From Phocaeicola faecalis (lineage in GTDB: Bacteria > Bacteroidota > Bacteroidia > Bacteroidales > Bacteroidaceae): 64,000 nucleotides of DNA. The position numbers and the translations under genes were made by a program. The notes beneath the pieces were generated by a model, which saw only the letters and a list, made by a program, of their open reading frames with translations, was not told the origin of the DNA and searched no databases. Below, piece by piece: positions 46,755 to 57,480 of this stretch (the first letter of the stretch is position 1; each line of letters starts with the position of its first letter). Location: assembly GCF_021730445.1 (NCBI RefSeq), contig NZ_JADNRM010000011.1, forward strand, positions 17,120 through 81,119, written 5' to 3'.

Positions 46755-47612
46755 TTATGCATTTAATTCCTTGATACACTGTTCCAGGCTCTCTTCCCAA
46801 TGAGGTATCTCGATGCCATACGTGTGTTTTATCTTTGTCTTATCCAATACAGAGTAGTGAGGCCGGGGAGCTTTTGCCGGGTATTCATCTGTGTGCAAAG
46901 GATTTACCCTGCAATTGCCAATACCGGCTATACGGTGAATGGACTTGGTAAAATCATACCAGGAACAGACTCCTTCATTACTGAAATGATAGATGCCGGA
47001 AACGATGCCCTTACGGATAGCTGCAAAAATAGCAGACGCCAGGTCGCGAGCATAAGTCGGTGTGCCTATTTGGTCGAAAATGACTCCCAATGACTCCCTT
47101 TCCTTACCTAAACGAATCATGGTTTTCACAAAATTATTGCCAAATGTAGAGTATAGCCATGCCGTCCGAATAACCATCGCCCTACTGCAATATTCCAAAG
47201 CCTTCTTTTCACCGGCCAATTTAGTAATGCCATATACAGAATTAGGACAAGTCGGTTCGGTTTCTCTATAGGGCACATGATTGGTTCCGTCAAACACATA
47301 ATCTGTAGAAATTTGAATGAATTCCGCCTGATTCTCCTCTGCTGCCTTTGCTAAATAACCGACTGCCTCACTATTTAGTTTGGCACATAACTCCTGATTA
47401 TCTTCCGCCTTGTCCACGGCCGTATAAGCAGCACAATTCACAATGACATTGATAGCATTCTCCTTAACGAAAGCCATTACAGCTTCTTCATTACAAATAT
47501 CCAGTTCGGCTACATCCGTAAAAAAGTAGTTATATTCTTTGTTTTCAAGCGAAAGCACACGCATTTCGTTTCCTAATTGGCCGTTAGCACCGGTCACCAA
47601 TATATTCTTCAT
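46755..47612 (-). CDS. rfbD: dTDP-4-dehydrorhamnose reductase RmlD
   Basis: RmlD makes dTDP-L-rhamnose in the last step of that pathway. The 285-residue protein has the NAD(P)-binding TGANGQLGNEM (7-17), STDYVFDGTN and the active-site Tyr127 and Lys131 in YGITKLAGE, normal for this short-chain reductase. The rmlA, rmlB and rmlC genes are not next to it. It lies 6 bp upstream of prfC and 69 bp after the DUF4924 gene. Confidence 0.93.
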   Translation of the reverse strand: MKNILVTGANGQLGNEMRVLSLENKEYNYFFTDVAELDICNEEAVMAFVKENAINVIVNCAAYTAVDKAEDNQELCAKLNSEAVGYLAKAAEENQAEFIQISTDYVFDGTNHVPYRETEPTCPNSVYGITKLAGEKKALEYCSRAMVIRTAWLYSTFGNNFVKTMIRLGKERESLGVIFDQIGTPTYARDLASAIFAAIRKGIVSGIYHFSNEGVCSWYDFTKSIHRIAGIGNCRVNPLHTDEYPAKAPRPHYSVLDKTKIKHTYGIEIPHWEESLEQCIKELNA

Positions 47613-47681
47613 TTTCGTTTAAATTAATCTGTCACATCTTTAATAAGGGAAACACCCTACTGACAAGCAGGAGCAGTTGCG

Positions 47682-48224
47682 CTAGAATTCCAATTCTCCT
47701 TTTTTATCCTCTATATAATAGTTGGACAACATAGCAAGCAAACCGGAAATAGCCTGTTGTGCCTTCTTGGTTTCTTCACTGATTTCTTTCTTTTGCAACT
47801 TCAACAATAATATCCCATAAAGTGCCTCAAAACAGGTTTCCAGTTCGGGTTCCTCCTTATTGGCACCTTTGGCACGGAGTTCCACTATATAGGGCAACGC
47901 CTTATAATATGCCGCACTATAATAAGGGAACTTGGAAGAACGAAGCAACTGTAGATGCAAATCAGTCAACCAAGTAATAATATTCTTGTTTATCTGTAAA
48001 TGACCTTTCTCCATCACATTTTCACGACGCATCATTTCAATCAGGTCTATATACCATTGTGTCAATTCTACTTTCTGCTCTTCCGTCAGAGGATAAGCTT
48101 CCACAATGTTTTTCTTTATCTTCTCTATATCACAGCCGTTGGCACGTATCATATCTTCCACTTGCCACATATATATAAGGTATTCGGCTATATTATTTTC
48201 TTTTAACTGTTTGGAGATAAACAT
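47682..48224 (-). CDS. DUF4924 family protein
   Basis: This 180-residue soluble, helical protein starts MFISKQLKENNIAEYLIYMWQ and contains LTEEQKVELTQWYIDLIEMM and FPYYSAAYYKALPYIVELR, the pattern of the Bacteroidales DUF4924 family. The function is unknown. There is no signal peptide or membrane segment. It is upstream of rmlD and prfC on the same strand and may share their transcript. Confidence 0.75.
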   Translation of the reverse strand: MFISKQLKENNIAEYLIYMWQVEDMIRANGCDIEKIKKNIVEAYPLTEEQKVELTQWYIDLIEMMRRENVMEKGHLQINKNIITWLTDLHLQLLRSSKFPYYSAAYYKALPYIVELRAKGANKEEPELETCFEALYGILLLKLQKKEISEETKKAQQAISGLLAMLSNYYIEDKKGELEF

Positions 48225-48295
48225 TTCTTTATTTTTTAAGTTACAAATTGAAAATTATAAGGTTCAACGTGCTTCACGCAAGATATGTTTTCCTG

Positions 48296-48955
48296 TCAGT
48301 ACATCGTTTTTCCTAATATAGTATAAATGAAGCCGACCACAGACATCAACATTACTATAACACCGATTACACGGTTCAAAATCCAAATGCCACGCAGATT
48401 GAAACGAGTACGTACTTTATTGACAAAATACGTAATACCGAACCACCACAAAAGTGCTCCTAACACAATGGCCAGATAACCGACCAACTGAAGCCCCAAC
48501 GGACTACCGGGCATCACAAAAGAGAAGCGGGCAAACAAACCGATAAATAAGAAAATAATCAAAGGATTAGAGAATGTCACAAAGAATGCCGTGACAAAAT
48601 TATGTAGATAACTGCCTGGTGTAGAAGATACAGGACGGATAGAATGGACAGGATTGCTACGGAAAGTATAAACACCGAATATTAATAACATAACGCTACC
48701 GACAATCTGTAAAAGCACTTGGTTCTTTGCCAGGAATTCATCCATGAAACTCATTCCATATCCTGTTATCAGAGCATAGCCTATATCACTCAAGGCTGCC
48801 CCCAGCCCGGTAACAAATCCATACCATCGTCCTTTGTTCAGTGTGCGCTGAATACAAAGTACCCCAACAGGACCCAAGGGCGCAGAAACCACTACGCCAA
48901 CTATAAGTCCTTTCACCAGCAAATCGAGTATGGTTACTTGTTCTATCCAATTCAT
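48296..48955 (-). CDS. LysE-family transporter
   Basis: The 219-residue protein has about six hydrophobic helices and the LysE/RhtB signature SAPLGPVGVLCIQRTLNKG near the N-terminus (about residues 26-44), followed by GFVTGLGAALSDIGYA and FSNPLIIFLF. The family exports amino acids; the substrate is not known here. The start at 48955 (MNWIEQVTIL) is preferred over an upstream start that adds a non-membrane stretch. It is divergent from purL. Confidence 0.85.
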   Translation of the reverse strand: MNWIEQVTILDLLVKGLIVGVVVSAPLGPVGVLCIQRTLNKGRWYGFVTGLGAALSDIGYALITGYGMSFMDEFLAKNQVLLQIVGSVMLLIFGVYTFRSNPVHSIRPVSSTPGSYLHNFVTAFFVTFSNPLIIFLFIGLFARFSFVMPGSPLGLQLVGYLAIVLGALLWWFGITYFVNKVRTRFNLRGIWILNRVIGVIVMLMSVVGFIYTILGKTMY

Positions 48956-49008
48956 GCTGCAAAGATGGTATTTTTTTGCGAAAATACCTATATTTACACA
49001 CAAAATTC

Positions 49009-49039
49009 TTTCATAGCCCGGCTCTTTTATGTAACTTTG
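49009..49039 (+). promoter_or_regulatory. Bacteroides-type promoter for purL
   Basis: TTTC (49009-49012), 19 bp, then TAACTTTG (49032-49039). The -7 box is exact and the -33 box is 3 of 4. purL starts at 49107. Confidence 0.6.
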
Positions 49040-49106
49040 CACCTTATTAATAGACTCTTGATATTACAACCTAGTTTTCAATTAACAAAACAACTATAAA
49101 AGTGCT

Positions 49107-52100
49107 ATGATTCTATTTTTCAGAACACCCACTAAAAGTGTAATAGCAACAGAAGTCAATCATGAACTGGCTTCTGAAGATATTCAAAAACTGAGTTGGC
49201 TTTATGGAGAAGCCACTGTAGAAAACGAAGAGAACCTGAAAGGTTGCTTCATCGGACCACGTCGGGAAATGATAACTCCTTGGAGTACAAATGCTGTCGA
49301 AATTACTCAAAACATGGGTTTGACAGGTGTACAACGCATTGAGGAATATTTCCCTGTGAAAGATGAAAATGCTGAATACGACCCCATGCTACAACGCATG
49401 TATAAAGGATTGAGCCAGGACATTTTCACTGTTAACATCACCCCCCAGCCGATTGTTTACATCGAGAATCTGGAAGAATACAATGAGAAAGAAGGCCTTG
49501 CACTGTCTCGTGAAGAAATGGACTATTTGCTGAAAGTCGAAAAAGACTTGGGACGCAAGTTGACCGACTCTGAAGTATTCGGTTTTGCACAGATTAATTC
49601 AGAGCATTGCCGTCATAAAATCTTCGGCGGAACATTTGTCATTGATGGCGAAGAGATGGAATCGTCTTTATTCCAGATGATTAAAAAGACCACTGCCGAA
49701 AATCCCAACAAAATTATCTCTGCCTATAAAGATAATGTGGCTTTTGCAGAAGGTCCGGTTGTGGAACAATTCTCTCCGGCCGACCATTCTACCTCCGACT
49801 ATTTCATTATCAAAGACATCAAGACAGTTATCTCACTGAAGGCTGAAACACATAATTTCCCTACTACCGTAGAACCATTCAACGGTGCATCAACCGGTAC
49901 CGGAGGTGAAATCCGTGACCGTATGGGTGGTGGTAAAGGTTCATGGCCCATTGCAGGTACAGCTGTCTATATGACTTCTTATCCTCGTACAGAAGAAGGT
50001 CGTGAATGGGAAGACATCCTGCCTGTACGCCAATGGTTGTATCAAACCCCCGAACAGATTTTAATCAAGGCTTCCAACGGTGCTTCCGATTTTGGCAACA
50101 AGTTCGGTCAACCGCTGATTTGCGGTTCTGTATTAACTTTCGAACATCAGGAAAACGGTGAAAAGTACGCATACGACAAAGTTATCATGCTGGCCGGCGG
50201 TGTGGGTTACGGTACTCAACGCGACTGTCTGAAAGGTCATCCCGAGACAGGAAACAAAATAGTTGTTATGGGTGGTGACAACTATCGAATTGGTTTGGGT
50301 GGCGGTTCTGTTTCCTCTGTTGAAACAGGTCGATACTCATCGGGAATCGAGCTCAATGCAGTTCAACGTGCCAATGCAGAAATGCAGAAACGTGCTTATA
50401 ACGTCGTTCGTGCATTGTGTGAAGAAGAAAATAACCCAATTGTTTCTATCCACGACCATGGTTCGGCAGGTCACGTAAACTGTTTGTCTGAGTTAGTAGA
50501 AGAAAACGGTGGCCTAATCCACATGGATAAACTGCCTATCGGTGACAAGACCTTATCTGCCAAAGAAATCATAGCCAATGAATCTCAGGAACGTATGGGA
50601 TTGCTGATTGATGAATCGGCTATCGAACACGTGCAAAAGATAGCCGACCGCGAACGCGCTCCGATGTATACGGTAGGTGAAACTACCGGTGATGCCCGTT
50701 TTGCCTTTGAACAAGCCGATGGTGTTCGTCCATTTGATTTGGCAGTAGATCAAATGTTCGGTTCTTCTCCGAAAACTTATATGATTGACAAGACCGTAGA
50801 ACGTCATTATGAAAATGTAACTTACGAAACTTCAAAATTAAACGAATATATCCGCCGTGTACTTCAGCTGGAAGCAGTTGCCTGCAAAGATTGGTTAACC
50901 AACAAAGTAGACCGTTCGGTAACAGGTAAGATTGCCCGCCAGCAGTGTCAGGGCGAAATCCAGCTGCCGCTGAGCGACTGTGGTGTCGTTGCTCTTGATT
51001 ATCGAGGAGAAAAAGGTATTGCCACCTCTTTAGGACATGCTCCGCAAGCAGCTTTGGCTAATCCGGCAGCAGGCTCTGTATTATCAGTCGCCGAAGCATT
51101 AACCAATCTTGTTTGGGCTCCGATGGCAGAAGGGATGGATAGCATTTCGCTGTCTGCCAACTGGATGTGGCCGTGCCGTGCACAGGAAGGTGAAGACGCG
51201 CGTCTTTATACGGCTGTCAAGGCATTATCTGATTTCTGCTGCGCACTGCAAATCAATGTACCGACCGGCAAGGACTCCCTGTCTATGACTCAGAAGTATC
51301 CAAACGGAGAAAAAATCATCAGCCCGGGAACTGTAATCGTTTCAGCCGGCGGTGAAGTTTCCGATGTGAAGAAAGTTGTTTCTCCTGTATTGATAAATGA
51401 TGCCAAGAGCACCATTTATCATATCGACTTCAGTTTTGACAAGTTGCGTTTGGGCGGTTCTGCTTTCGCACAGTCTTTAAATAAAGTAGGAGATGATGTT
51501 CCGACAGTTCAAAATCCCGAATATTTCCGCGACGCTTTCCTTGCGATACAAGAACTTATCAACAAGGGCTTGATTATGGCAGGTCATGATATCTCAGCCG
51601 GTGGTCTCATCACAACACTGCTCGAAATGTGCTTCTCAAACATGGAAGGCGGTATGGAAATCAGCCTTGACAAAATAAAGGAAGACGATATTATTAAGAT
51701 TCTGTTTGCCGAAAATCCGGGTATTGTCATTCAAGTGAAAGATAAAGACAAAGCTGAAGTTAAGAAGATATTGGAAGATGCCGGTATTGGCTACGTGAAG
51801 TTGGGTACACCGACAGACGAACGCCACATTCTCGTAACAAAAGGAGATGCTACCTACCAATTCGGCATTGACTATCTGCGTGATGTTTGGTATTCTACTT
51901 CTTATTTACTTGACCGCAAACAAAGTATGAATGGTTGTGCCAAAAAGCGCTTTGAGAATTACAAAGAACAACCGTTGGAATTTGTATTCGATAAATCATT
52001 CACTGGAAAACTTTCACAATACGGAATCACTCCAGAGCGTCGTACTCCGACCGGCATCAAGGCTGCCATCATTCGTGAAAAAGGTACCAATGGCGAACGC

Positions 52101-52808
52101 GAAATGGCATATATGCTCTACTTGGCAGGATTCGACGTGAAAGATGTCACAATGACCGACTTGGTAAGCGGACGCGAAACACTGGAAGATATCAATATGA
52201 TTGTATTCTGTGGAGGATTCTCCAACTCTGACGTTTTGGGTTCTGCAAAAGGATGGGCAGGTGCATTCCTATTCAACCCGAAAGCCAAAGCAGCATTGGA
52301 TAATTTCTATGCACGCAAAGATACCTTGTCACTGGGCGTATGTAACGGTTGCCAGTTAATGATTGAATTAGGATTGATTAATCCTGAGCATAACAAAAAA
52401 GCCAAAATGCTGCACAATGAATCACATAAATTTGAATCTAAGTTTGTTGGTGTAACAGTCCCGATGAACAGAAGTGTTATGTTCGGCTCATTAAGCGGCA
52501 GCAAGCTAGGTATTTGGGTAGCACATGGAGAAGGCAAATTCTCATTACCTTATGAAGAGGATAAATACAATGTGGTATTGAAATACTCATACGACGAATA
52601 TCCCGGTAATCCGAACGGTTCAGACTATGGCGTAGCCGGATTAGCAAGTGCAGATGGACGCCATTTGGCAATGATGCCGCATTTGGAACGTTCTTGTTTC
52701 CCATGGCAGAACGCTTACTATCCTTCTGATAGAATAAACAATGACCAAGTAACGCCATGGATTGAAGCATTTGTCAACGCAAGAAAATGGGTTGAAATGA
52801 ACAAATAA
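49107..52808 (+). CDS. purL: Phosphoribosylformylglycinamidine synthase (single-chain PurL)
   Basis: PurL turns FGAR, glutamine and ATP into FGAM in purine synthesis. The 1233-residue protein has the large-chain order: an N-terminal domain, the linker, two AIRS-like halves (KAETHNFPTTVEPFNGA, about 247-264; GDNYRIGLGGGSVSS) and a glutamine amidotransferase domain with Cys1079 in GVCNGCQL. It is slightly shorter than the E. coli enzyme. It stands alone between its own promoter and a terminator. Confidence 0.95.
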   Translation: MILFFRTPTKSVIATEVNHELASEDIQKLSWLYGEATVENEENLKGCFIGPRREMITPWSTNAVEITQNMGLTGVQRIEEYFPVKDENAEYDPMLQRMYKGLSQDIFTVNITPQPIVYIENLEEYNEKEGLALSREEMDYLLKVEKDLGRKLTDSEVFGFAQINSEHCRHKIFGGTFVIDGEEMESSLFQMIKKTTAENPNKIISAYKDNVAFAEGPVVEQFSPADHSTSDYFIIKDIKTVISLKAETHNFPTTVEPFNGASTGTGGEIRDRMGGGKGSWPIAGTAVYMTSYPRTEEGREWEDILPVRQWLYQTPEQILIKASNGASDFGNKFGQPLICGSVLTFEHQENGEKYAYDKVIMLAGGVGYGTQRDCLKGHPETGNKIVVMGGDNYRIGLGGGSVSSVETGRYSSGIELNAVQRANAEMQKRAYNVVRALCEEENNPIVSIHDHGSAGHVNCLSELVEENGGLIHMDKLPIGDKTLSAKEIIANESQERMGLLIDESAIEHVQKIADRERAPMYTVGETTGDARFAFEQADGVRPFDLAVDQMFGSSPKTYMIDKTVERHYENVTYETSKLNEYIRRVLQLEAVACKDWLTNKVDRSVTGKIARQQCQGEIQLPLSDCGVVALDYRGEKGIATSLGHAPQAALANPAAGSVLSVAEALTNLVWAPMAEGMDSISLSANWMWPCRAQEGEDARLYTAVKALSDFCCALQINVPTGKDSLSMTQKYPNGEKIISPGTVIVSAGGEVSDVKKVVSPVLINDAKSTIYHIDFSFDKLRLGGSAFAQSLNKVGDDVPTVQNPEYFRDAFLAIQELINKGLIMAGHDISAGGLITTLLEMCFSNMEGGMEISLDKIKEDDIIKILFAENPGIVIQVKDKDKAEVKKILEDAGIGYVKLGTPTDERHILVTKGDATYQFGIDYLRDVWYSTSYLLDRKQSMNGCAKKRFENYKEQPLEFVFDKSFTGKLSQYGITPERRTPTGIKAAIIREKGTNGEREMAYMLYLAGFDVKDVTMTDLVSGRETLEDINMIVFCGGFSNSDVLGSAKGWAGAFLFNPKAKAALDNFYARKDTLSLGVCNGCQLMIELGLINPEHNKKAKMLHNESHKFESKFVGVTVPMNRSVMFGSLSGSKLGIWVAHGEGKFSLPYEEDKYNVVLKYSYDEYPGNPNGSDYGVAGLASADGRHLAMMPHLERSCFPWQNAYYPSDRINNDQVTPWIEAFVNARKWVEMNK

Positions 52809-52831
52809 TAAAACAATTTGTTATATTTACT

Positions 52832-52868
52832 AAAAAAGCGGTATATCATACTGATTGCCGCTTTTTTT
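52832..52868 (+). terminator. Terminator after purL
   Basis: AAAAAAGCGG (52832-52841) pairs with CCGCTTTTTT (52858-52867). It ends the purL transcript and disfavours a regulator start at 52855, which would lie within the stem. Confidence 0.8.
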
Positions 52869-52938
52869 GCATATAATAGATTTTGAAATGACAAGAAAAT
52901 TTGCGAGCTTTGTGAGGTTTTCGCGTCTAAATACCATT

Positions 52939-55900
52939 ATGAAAAGGACTCTTTTACTTATATATTTTGCGATTACTTTTATAACATCTGTCTCTGCCCA
53001 ACTTTATCAGTATCTAGATACTAACGATGGTTTGAGCAGTCGTAGAGTCCTGTCCATACAAAAAGACAACAAAGGATATATGTGGTTCCTCACCCATGAA
53101 GGAATTGACAGATACAATGGCAAGCAATATGTTCATTATGACTTATCGGTAGACGGACACCCCAACATGAAATCCTTTCCCAACCTGAATACTCTGGAAA
53201 TAGATACAACAGGTGTCATTTGGGAAATAGGAAAGAATGGATATATTTTTAAATACAACTCGCTACAAGACAAATACGAACTAGCCTGCAATTTTGCCAG
53301 CAAAGATAAAAGTAACAGTGGACTTCCACTCACTAGCACTTATTTGGACAATAAAAACAATATCTGGCTTTGTACCAAAGAGAAGCAATATATTTTTAAC
53401 ATCAACCAGGAAAAGCTGATCCATCTGACCAGTTCTATCCAGGAAGAAATCACCTGCATCACAGAAGCCGGAGACAATCAATATTTTTTAGGAACAAATC
53501 ATAATGTATTTTGCGTTAAACTAATTAACAATCACCAACTACAGATACAAAGACATCCCCAATTGGAACAATTTCAGGTTGTCACCTATCTGTATTTCCA
53601 CAAAAACACTCAAACTCTAATCATAGGAACACTGAGAGACGGTATATATCTATATAATATCAATACTCAACAATTAATGGATGTCCCCACAAAATTGTTG
53701 GACATTACAGTCAATACAATCATAGCCAATCCTAAGAAAATAGACGAAGTCCTGATAGCGACCAATGGAACCGGTGTTTATAAACTCAATTTGTTCACCC
53801 GTGAATTATCCCCTTTTCTGATTGCCGACCACAACCATTCAAATAAAATGAATGGGAATATCGTGAATGACATATTCATTGATAAAGATGACAAATTATG
53901 GATGGCCATTTATCCTGTCGGAATTACTTTATTCTCGAATAAATATCCCGGATATAAATGGATACAACATTCTTATGATAATCCAAACTCACTAATAGAT
54001 AATCAAGTAAACTCCATTCTGGAAGATTCAGAAGGCGATATTTGGTATGCGACAAGTAATGGCATCTGTTTCTACAATTCTAAGAACAAACAGTGGAAGT
54101 GCCTACTATCCACTTATCAAAATGACACACAAAACCAGAACCATGTCTTTATCTCCATGTGCGAAACAGTCCCTGGCACCATATTGGTAGGAGGATATAT
54201 GTCGGGAATGTATCAAATCAATAAAAAAGATATGGTACCCAAATATTTTTCTCAGCATTCCACGTTGGGATGGACTACTATTCGTCCTGATAAATACATA
54301 CGTTGCATCTACAAAGACAATGATGGAATCATTTGGGCAGGCGGCTATTATAACCTAAAGAGCTATAATATGCAAACGAAAGAAATACAGTGTTACAGCA
54401 TGGATTTCCCAGTTACCTGTATCAAAAATAAAGACCGACACAACTTATGGATAGGTACCATCAACGGATTATACCAATTCAACAAACGAAACCAAACACT
54501 GAAACCGGTCAATCTGGATTCAGAAATCGGATGTATCAATACTCTTTATCAAGATACCGTTGCTCATATTACCTATATTGGTACTCATGGTTCGGGCATG
54601 TGGGTATATAATAATAACACCGACAAAGTCGTGCGTTATCACATGAAAAACTCAGCATTGATTTCCAACAATATCTATTGCATTCTACCGGCTTTGGGAA
54701 CAGATCTGATTATCAGTACAGAAAATGAGCTCACCCGTTTCAAAGTAAAGGAAAGAATATTCTCTAATTGGACAAAAGAACAAGGATTGATGGCTGTGAA
54801 CTTCAACCCTTCAGCAGGTGTACACACCCAATCAGGACATTTCATATTCGGCACAGGGAACGGAGCCATTGAAATAGCAGACACCGTAAGCCTGCCAAAT
54901 CGTTTCAAGTCTAAAATGATATTCAGTGACTTTAGCATCTTATATCAAAAGGTTTTCCCCGGCGAAAAGGATTCTCCTTTAACCCAAGGAATAGACGATA
55001 CGGAGCACATTACTTTAGATTATAGCCAAAATATATTCTCTTTGAATGTATCTTCCATTAATTACGACAACCCGTCTAATATTCTATACACTTGGAAGCT
55101 AGAAGGATTTTATGATGAATGGACAACGCCCACGGCAGACAATCTGATACGTTATACCAACATCAATCCCGGAAATTACAAACTGAGAGTGAGAGCCATT
55201 CTGATGGATGATGAACATGTATTAGAAGAAAGAGCAATAAAAATAACCATAACGCCGCCTTTCTGGGCAACTTTTTGGGCCGGCATTATTTACCTCGTTA
55301 TCATTATATTGGTAACAGTAAGCATTTTACGTTTCTTATGGTTAAGAAAAGACAGGAATAATTCTAAAGAGAAAATTCAATTCTTTATCAATACCGCCCA
55401 TGACATACGTACACCGCTGACACTAATAAAAGCGCCGTTGGGAGAAATCCTGAAGAATGAACAACTGACAGAACAGGGTAAGATTAATGTTAACCTTGCC
55501 ATTCAGAATACAGACAACTTGTCCGAGTTGGCCAGTAATCTGATTAATTTCGAAAAAGAAGAACTTTATACATCCAACGTTTATGTATCCAGATATGAAT
55601 TGAATTCATATATCAAGTCTTATCTGAAGCAATTCAACCTATACGCTGAGAAAAAACAAATCAAAATTCATTTTGAATCCAATTTTACTTCTCAGGAGGT
55701 ATGGCTGGATAAAAACAAAATGGATTCCATCATCAGAAACCTGATGACTAATGCGCTGAAATACACTCAACAGGGAGGAAATATCAAAGTCCAGACTTCT
55801 AAAAGCAAGAGCCATTGGTTTCTGCTTATCACTGATACCGGAATCGGTATTTCGTCCAACGACCAGAAGAAAATGTTCAAAGAACTGTTCAGAGGAAAAA

Positions 55901-56928
55901 ATGCCACTAATTTACAAATTACCGGCAGTGGTATCGGTATGATGCTTACTTACAAACTCATCAAAAACCACTGTGGAAAGATTAGTATGAACAGTATAGA
56001 GAATGTGGGTACTACCTTTAAGTTATCATTTCCCATAAAAAGCAGTAAATACAACAACAAACTCTTCCCAAAAACTGATGTCATCGATCCGCTTCCAATC
56101 GTGAGGGAAGAAAGCAAAGAGGAAGTCACTACTCCCCCCATCTCCCCACTTAAACAGGGAGACAAAAAAGCTCCTTATATTCTGGTAGCCGAAGACAATG
56201 TGGAGTTACGTACTTTCTTATTACAAATATTATCTGACGAGTATCAAGTAACAGGTGTCTGCAACGGACAAGAAGTAATTAATTCTATCAAGAACAAACA
56301 GCCCGACCTCATTCTTTCGGACATCATGATGCCGGAACTGAATGGAGAACAAATGTGTCGCATTGTGAAAAATGATGTAGAGACAAGCCACATTCCTGTC
56401 ATTCTGCTAACCGCATTGAATGATAAAGAAAGTATTATCAAAGGATTACAAAGTAAAGCAGACAGATACATCATTAAACCGTTTGATGTCAGTGTATTAA
56501 AAGCTAACATAGCCAACGTACTTGCCATCAGAGAACTAATACGCAAACGTTACAGCCAATTCCAATTCACCACAGAGGAAGAAAGTATGCCTCACCCGCC
56601 ATTGGACTTAGATCAGGAATTTATTATAAAAGTAACCGAAACCATTAAAAGTAATCTGAGCAAAGAACTAAATGTAGACACTTTATGCGCTGCCTTTAAT
56701 ATGAGTAGAAGTAGCTTTTATAACAAGATAAAAGCATTGACAAATTATTCGCCCAGTGAGTTTATCCGTAAAGTGCGCATGAATGAAGCTGCCATATTAT
56801 TGAAAAGCAAGAAATACACAGTATCCGAAGTTTCGGATATGCTGGGCTTTGGCGACCCGAAATATTTTACAGATAGTTTTAAAAAGTACTTTGACGTACC
56901 GCCAAGCGTTTATATGAAACAAAATTAA
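52939..56928 (+). CDS. Hybrid two-component system (HTCS) sensor/regulator
   Basis: The 1329-residue protein has a signal (MKRTLLLIYFAITFITSVSA) and a periplasmic double propeller of about 14 blades (about residues 25-690, such as NKGYMWFLTHEGIDRYNG and NNIWLCTKEKQYIFN). A Y_Y_Y domain (about 695-770) and a membrane helix (about 775-800) follow, then a HisKA with His821 (TAHDIRTPLTL), an ATPase (DTGIGIS, GSGIGMMLTYKL), a receiver with Asp1128 (LSDIMMPELNG) and an AraC-type HTH (about 1230-1329). The family normally controls glycan utilisation loci. The next gene, a CHR transporter, starts 3 bp after its stop. The ATG at 52939 begins the signal peptide, after the purL terminator. Confidence 0.93.
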   Translation: MKRTLLLIYFAITFITSVSAQLYQYLDTNDGLSSRRVLSIQKDNKGYMWFLTHEGIDRYNGKQYVHYDLSVDGHPNMKSFPNLNTLEIDTTGVIWEIGKNGYIFKYNSLQDKYELACNFASKDKSNSGLPLTSTYLDNKNNIWLCTKEKQYIFNINQEKLIHLTSSIQEEITCITEAGDNQYFLGTNHNVFCVKLINNHQLQIQRHPQLEQFQVVTYLYFHKNTQTLIIGTLRDGIYLYNINTQQLMDVPTKLLDITVNTIIANPKKIDEVLIATNGTGVYKLNLFTRELSPFLIADHNHSNKMNGNIVNDIFIDKDDKLWMAIYPVGITLFSNKYPGYKWIQHSYDNPNSLIDNQVNSILEDSEGDIWYATSNGICFYNSKNKQWKCLLSTYQNDTQNQNHVFISMCETVPGTILVGGYMSGMYQINKKDMVPKYFSQHSTLGWTTIRPDKYIRCIYKDNDGIIWAGGYYNLKSYNMQTKEIQCYSMDFPVTCIKNKDRHNLWIGTINGLYQFNKRNQTLKPVNLDSEIGCINTLYQDTVAHITYIGTHGSGMWVYNNNTDKVVRYHMKNSALISNNIYCILPALGTDLIISTENELTRFKVKERIFSNWTKEQGLMAVNFNPSAGVHTQSGHFIFGTGNGAIEIADTVSLPNRFKSKMIFSDFSILYQKVFPGEKDSPLTQGIDDTEHITLDYSQNIFSLNVSSINYDNPSNILYTWKLEGFYDEWTTPTADNLIRYTNINPGNYKLRVRAILMDDEHVLEERAIKITITPPFWATFWAGIIYLVIIILVTVSILRFLWLRKDRNNSKEKIQFFINTAHDIRTPLTLIKAPLGEILKNEQLTEQGKINVNLAIQNTDNLSELASNLINFEKEELYTSNVYVSRYELNSYIKSYLKQFNLYAEKKQIKIHFESNFTSQEVWLDKNKMDSIIRNLMTNALKYTQQGGNIKVQTSKSKSHWFLLITDTGIGISSNDQKKMFKELFRGKNATNLQITGSGIGMMLTYKLIKNHCGKISMNSIENVGTTFKLSFPIKSSKYNNKLFPKTDVIDPLPIVREESKEEVTTPPISPLKQGDKKAPYILVAEDNVELRTFLLQILSDEYQVTGVCNGQEVINSIKNKQPDLILSDIMMPELNGEQMCRIVKNDVETSHIPVILLTALNDKESIIKGLQSKADRYIIKPFDVSVLKANIANVLAIRELIRKRYSQFQFTTEEESMPHPPLDLDQEFIIKVTETIKSNLSKELNVDTLCAAFNMSRSSFYNKIKALTNYSPSEFIRKVRMNEAAILLKSKKYTVSEVSDMLGFGDPKYFTDSFKKYFDVPPSVYMKQN

Positions 56929-56931
56929 GAC

Positions 56932-57480
56932 ATGAATTTCTATTTAAAATCATTCGCCATCTTTTTTAAGATTGGCCTGTTTACCATCGGAGGAGGTTAT
57001 GCGATGGTTCCACTCATACAAGATGAAATAGTGGATAAAAGAAAGTGGATTGACAAAGACGACTTTATCGATTTATTAGCACTTACTCAGTCTGTTCCAG
57101 GCGTATTTGCCGTAAACATCGCTATCTTTATAGGATATAAGTTGCGCAAATTCAGAGGAGCATTGGCCATGGCACTCGGAACAATACTCCCCTCCTTCAT
57201 CATTATTTTGGCCATTGCCCTATTTTTCCAACAATTCAAGAACTATGAAGTAGTAGAAAATATATTCAAAGGAATCCGTCCGGCAGTGGTCGCATTAATT
57301 GCCGCTCCCACTTTCTCAATGGCAAAATCGGCAAAGATAAGCCGCTATACTATATGGATACCTATCGTATCGGCACTTCTTATCTGGCTGTTGGGGGTAT
57401 CCCCCGTTTATATTATCATCATTGCCGGAGCAGGAGGTTTTTTCTATGGCAAGTACAAACATAAACATACATCAAAATGA
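56932..57480 (+). CDS. Chromate-transporter-family half protein, first
   Basis: This 182-residue membrane protein carries one CHR domain of about six helices, with the hallmark FKIGLFTIGGGYAMVPLIQ (residues 12-30) and ALTQSVPGVFAVNIA. Short CHR proteins come in pairs and work as heterodimers. Known members export chromate, but the natural substrate here is not known. It begins 3 bp after the HTCS gene and overlaps the second half by 4 bases. Confidence 0.87.
   Translation: MNFYLKSFAIFFKIGLFTIGGGYAMVPLIQDEIVDKRKWIDKDDFIDLLALTQSVPGVFAVNIAIFIGYKLRKFRGALAMALGTILPSFIIILAIALFFQQFKNYEVVENIFKGIRPAVVALIAAPTFSMAKSAKISRYTIWIPIVSALLIWLLGVSPVYIIIIAGAGGFFYGKYKHKHTSK

Noticed and set aside
52855-52938. Upstream start for the HTCS gene
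   Set aside because: It overlaps the purL terminator; the ATG at 52939 begins the signal peptide.
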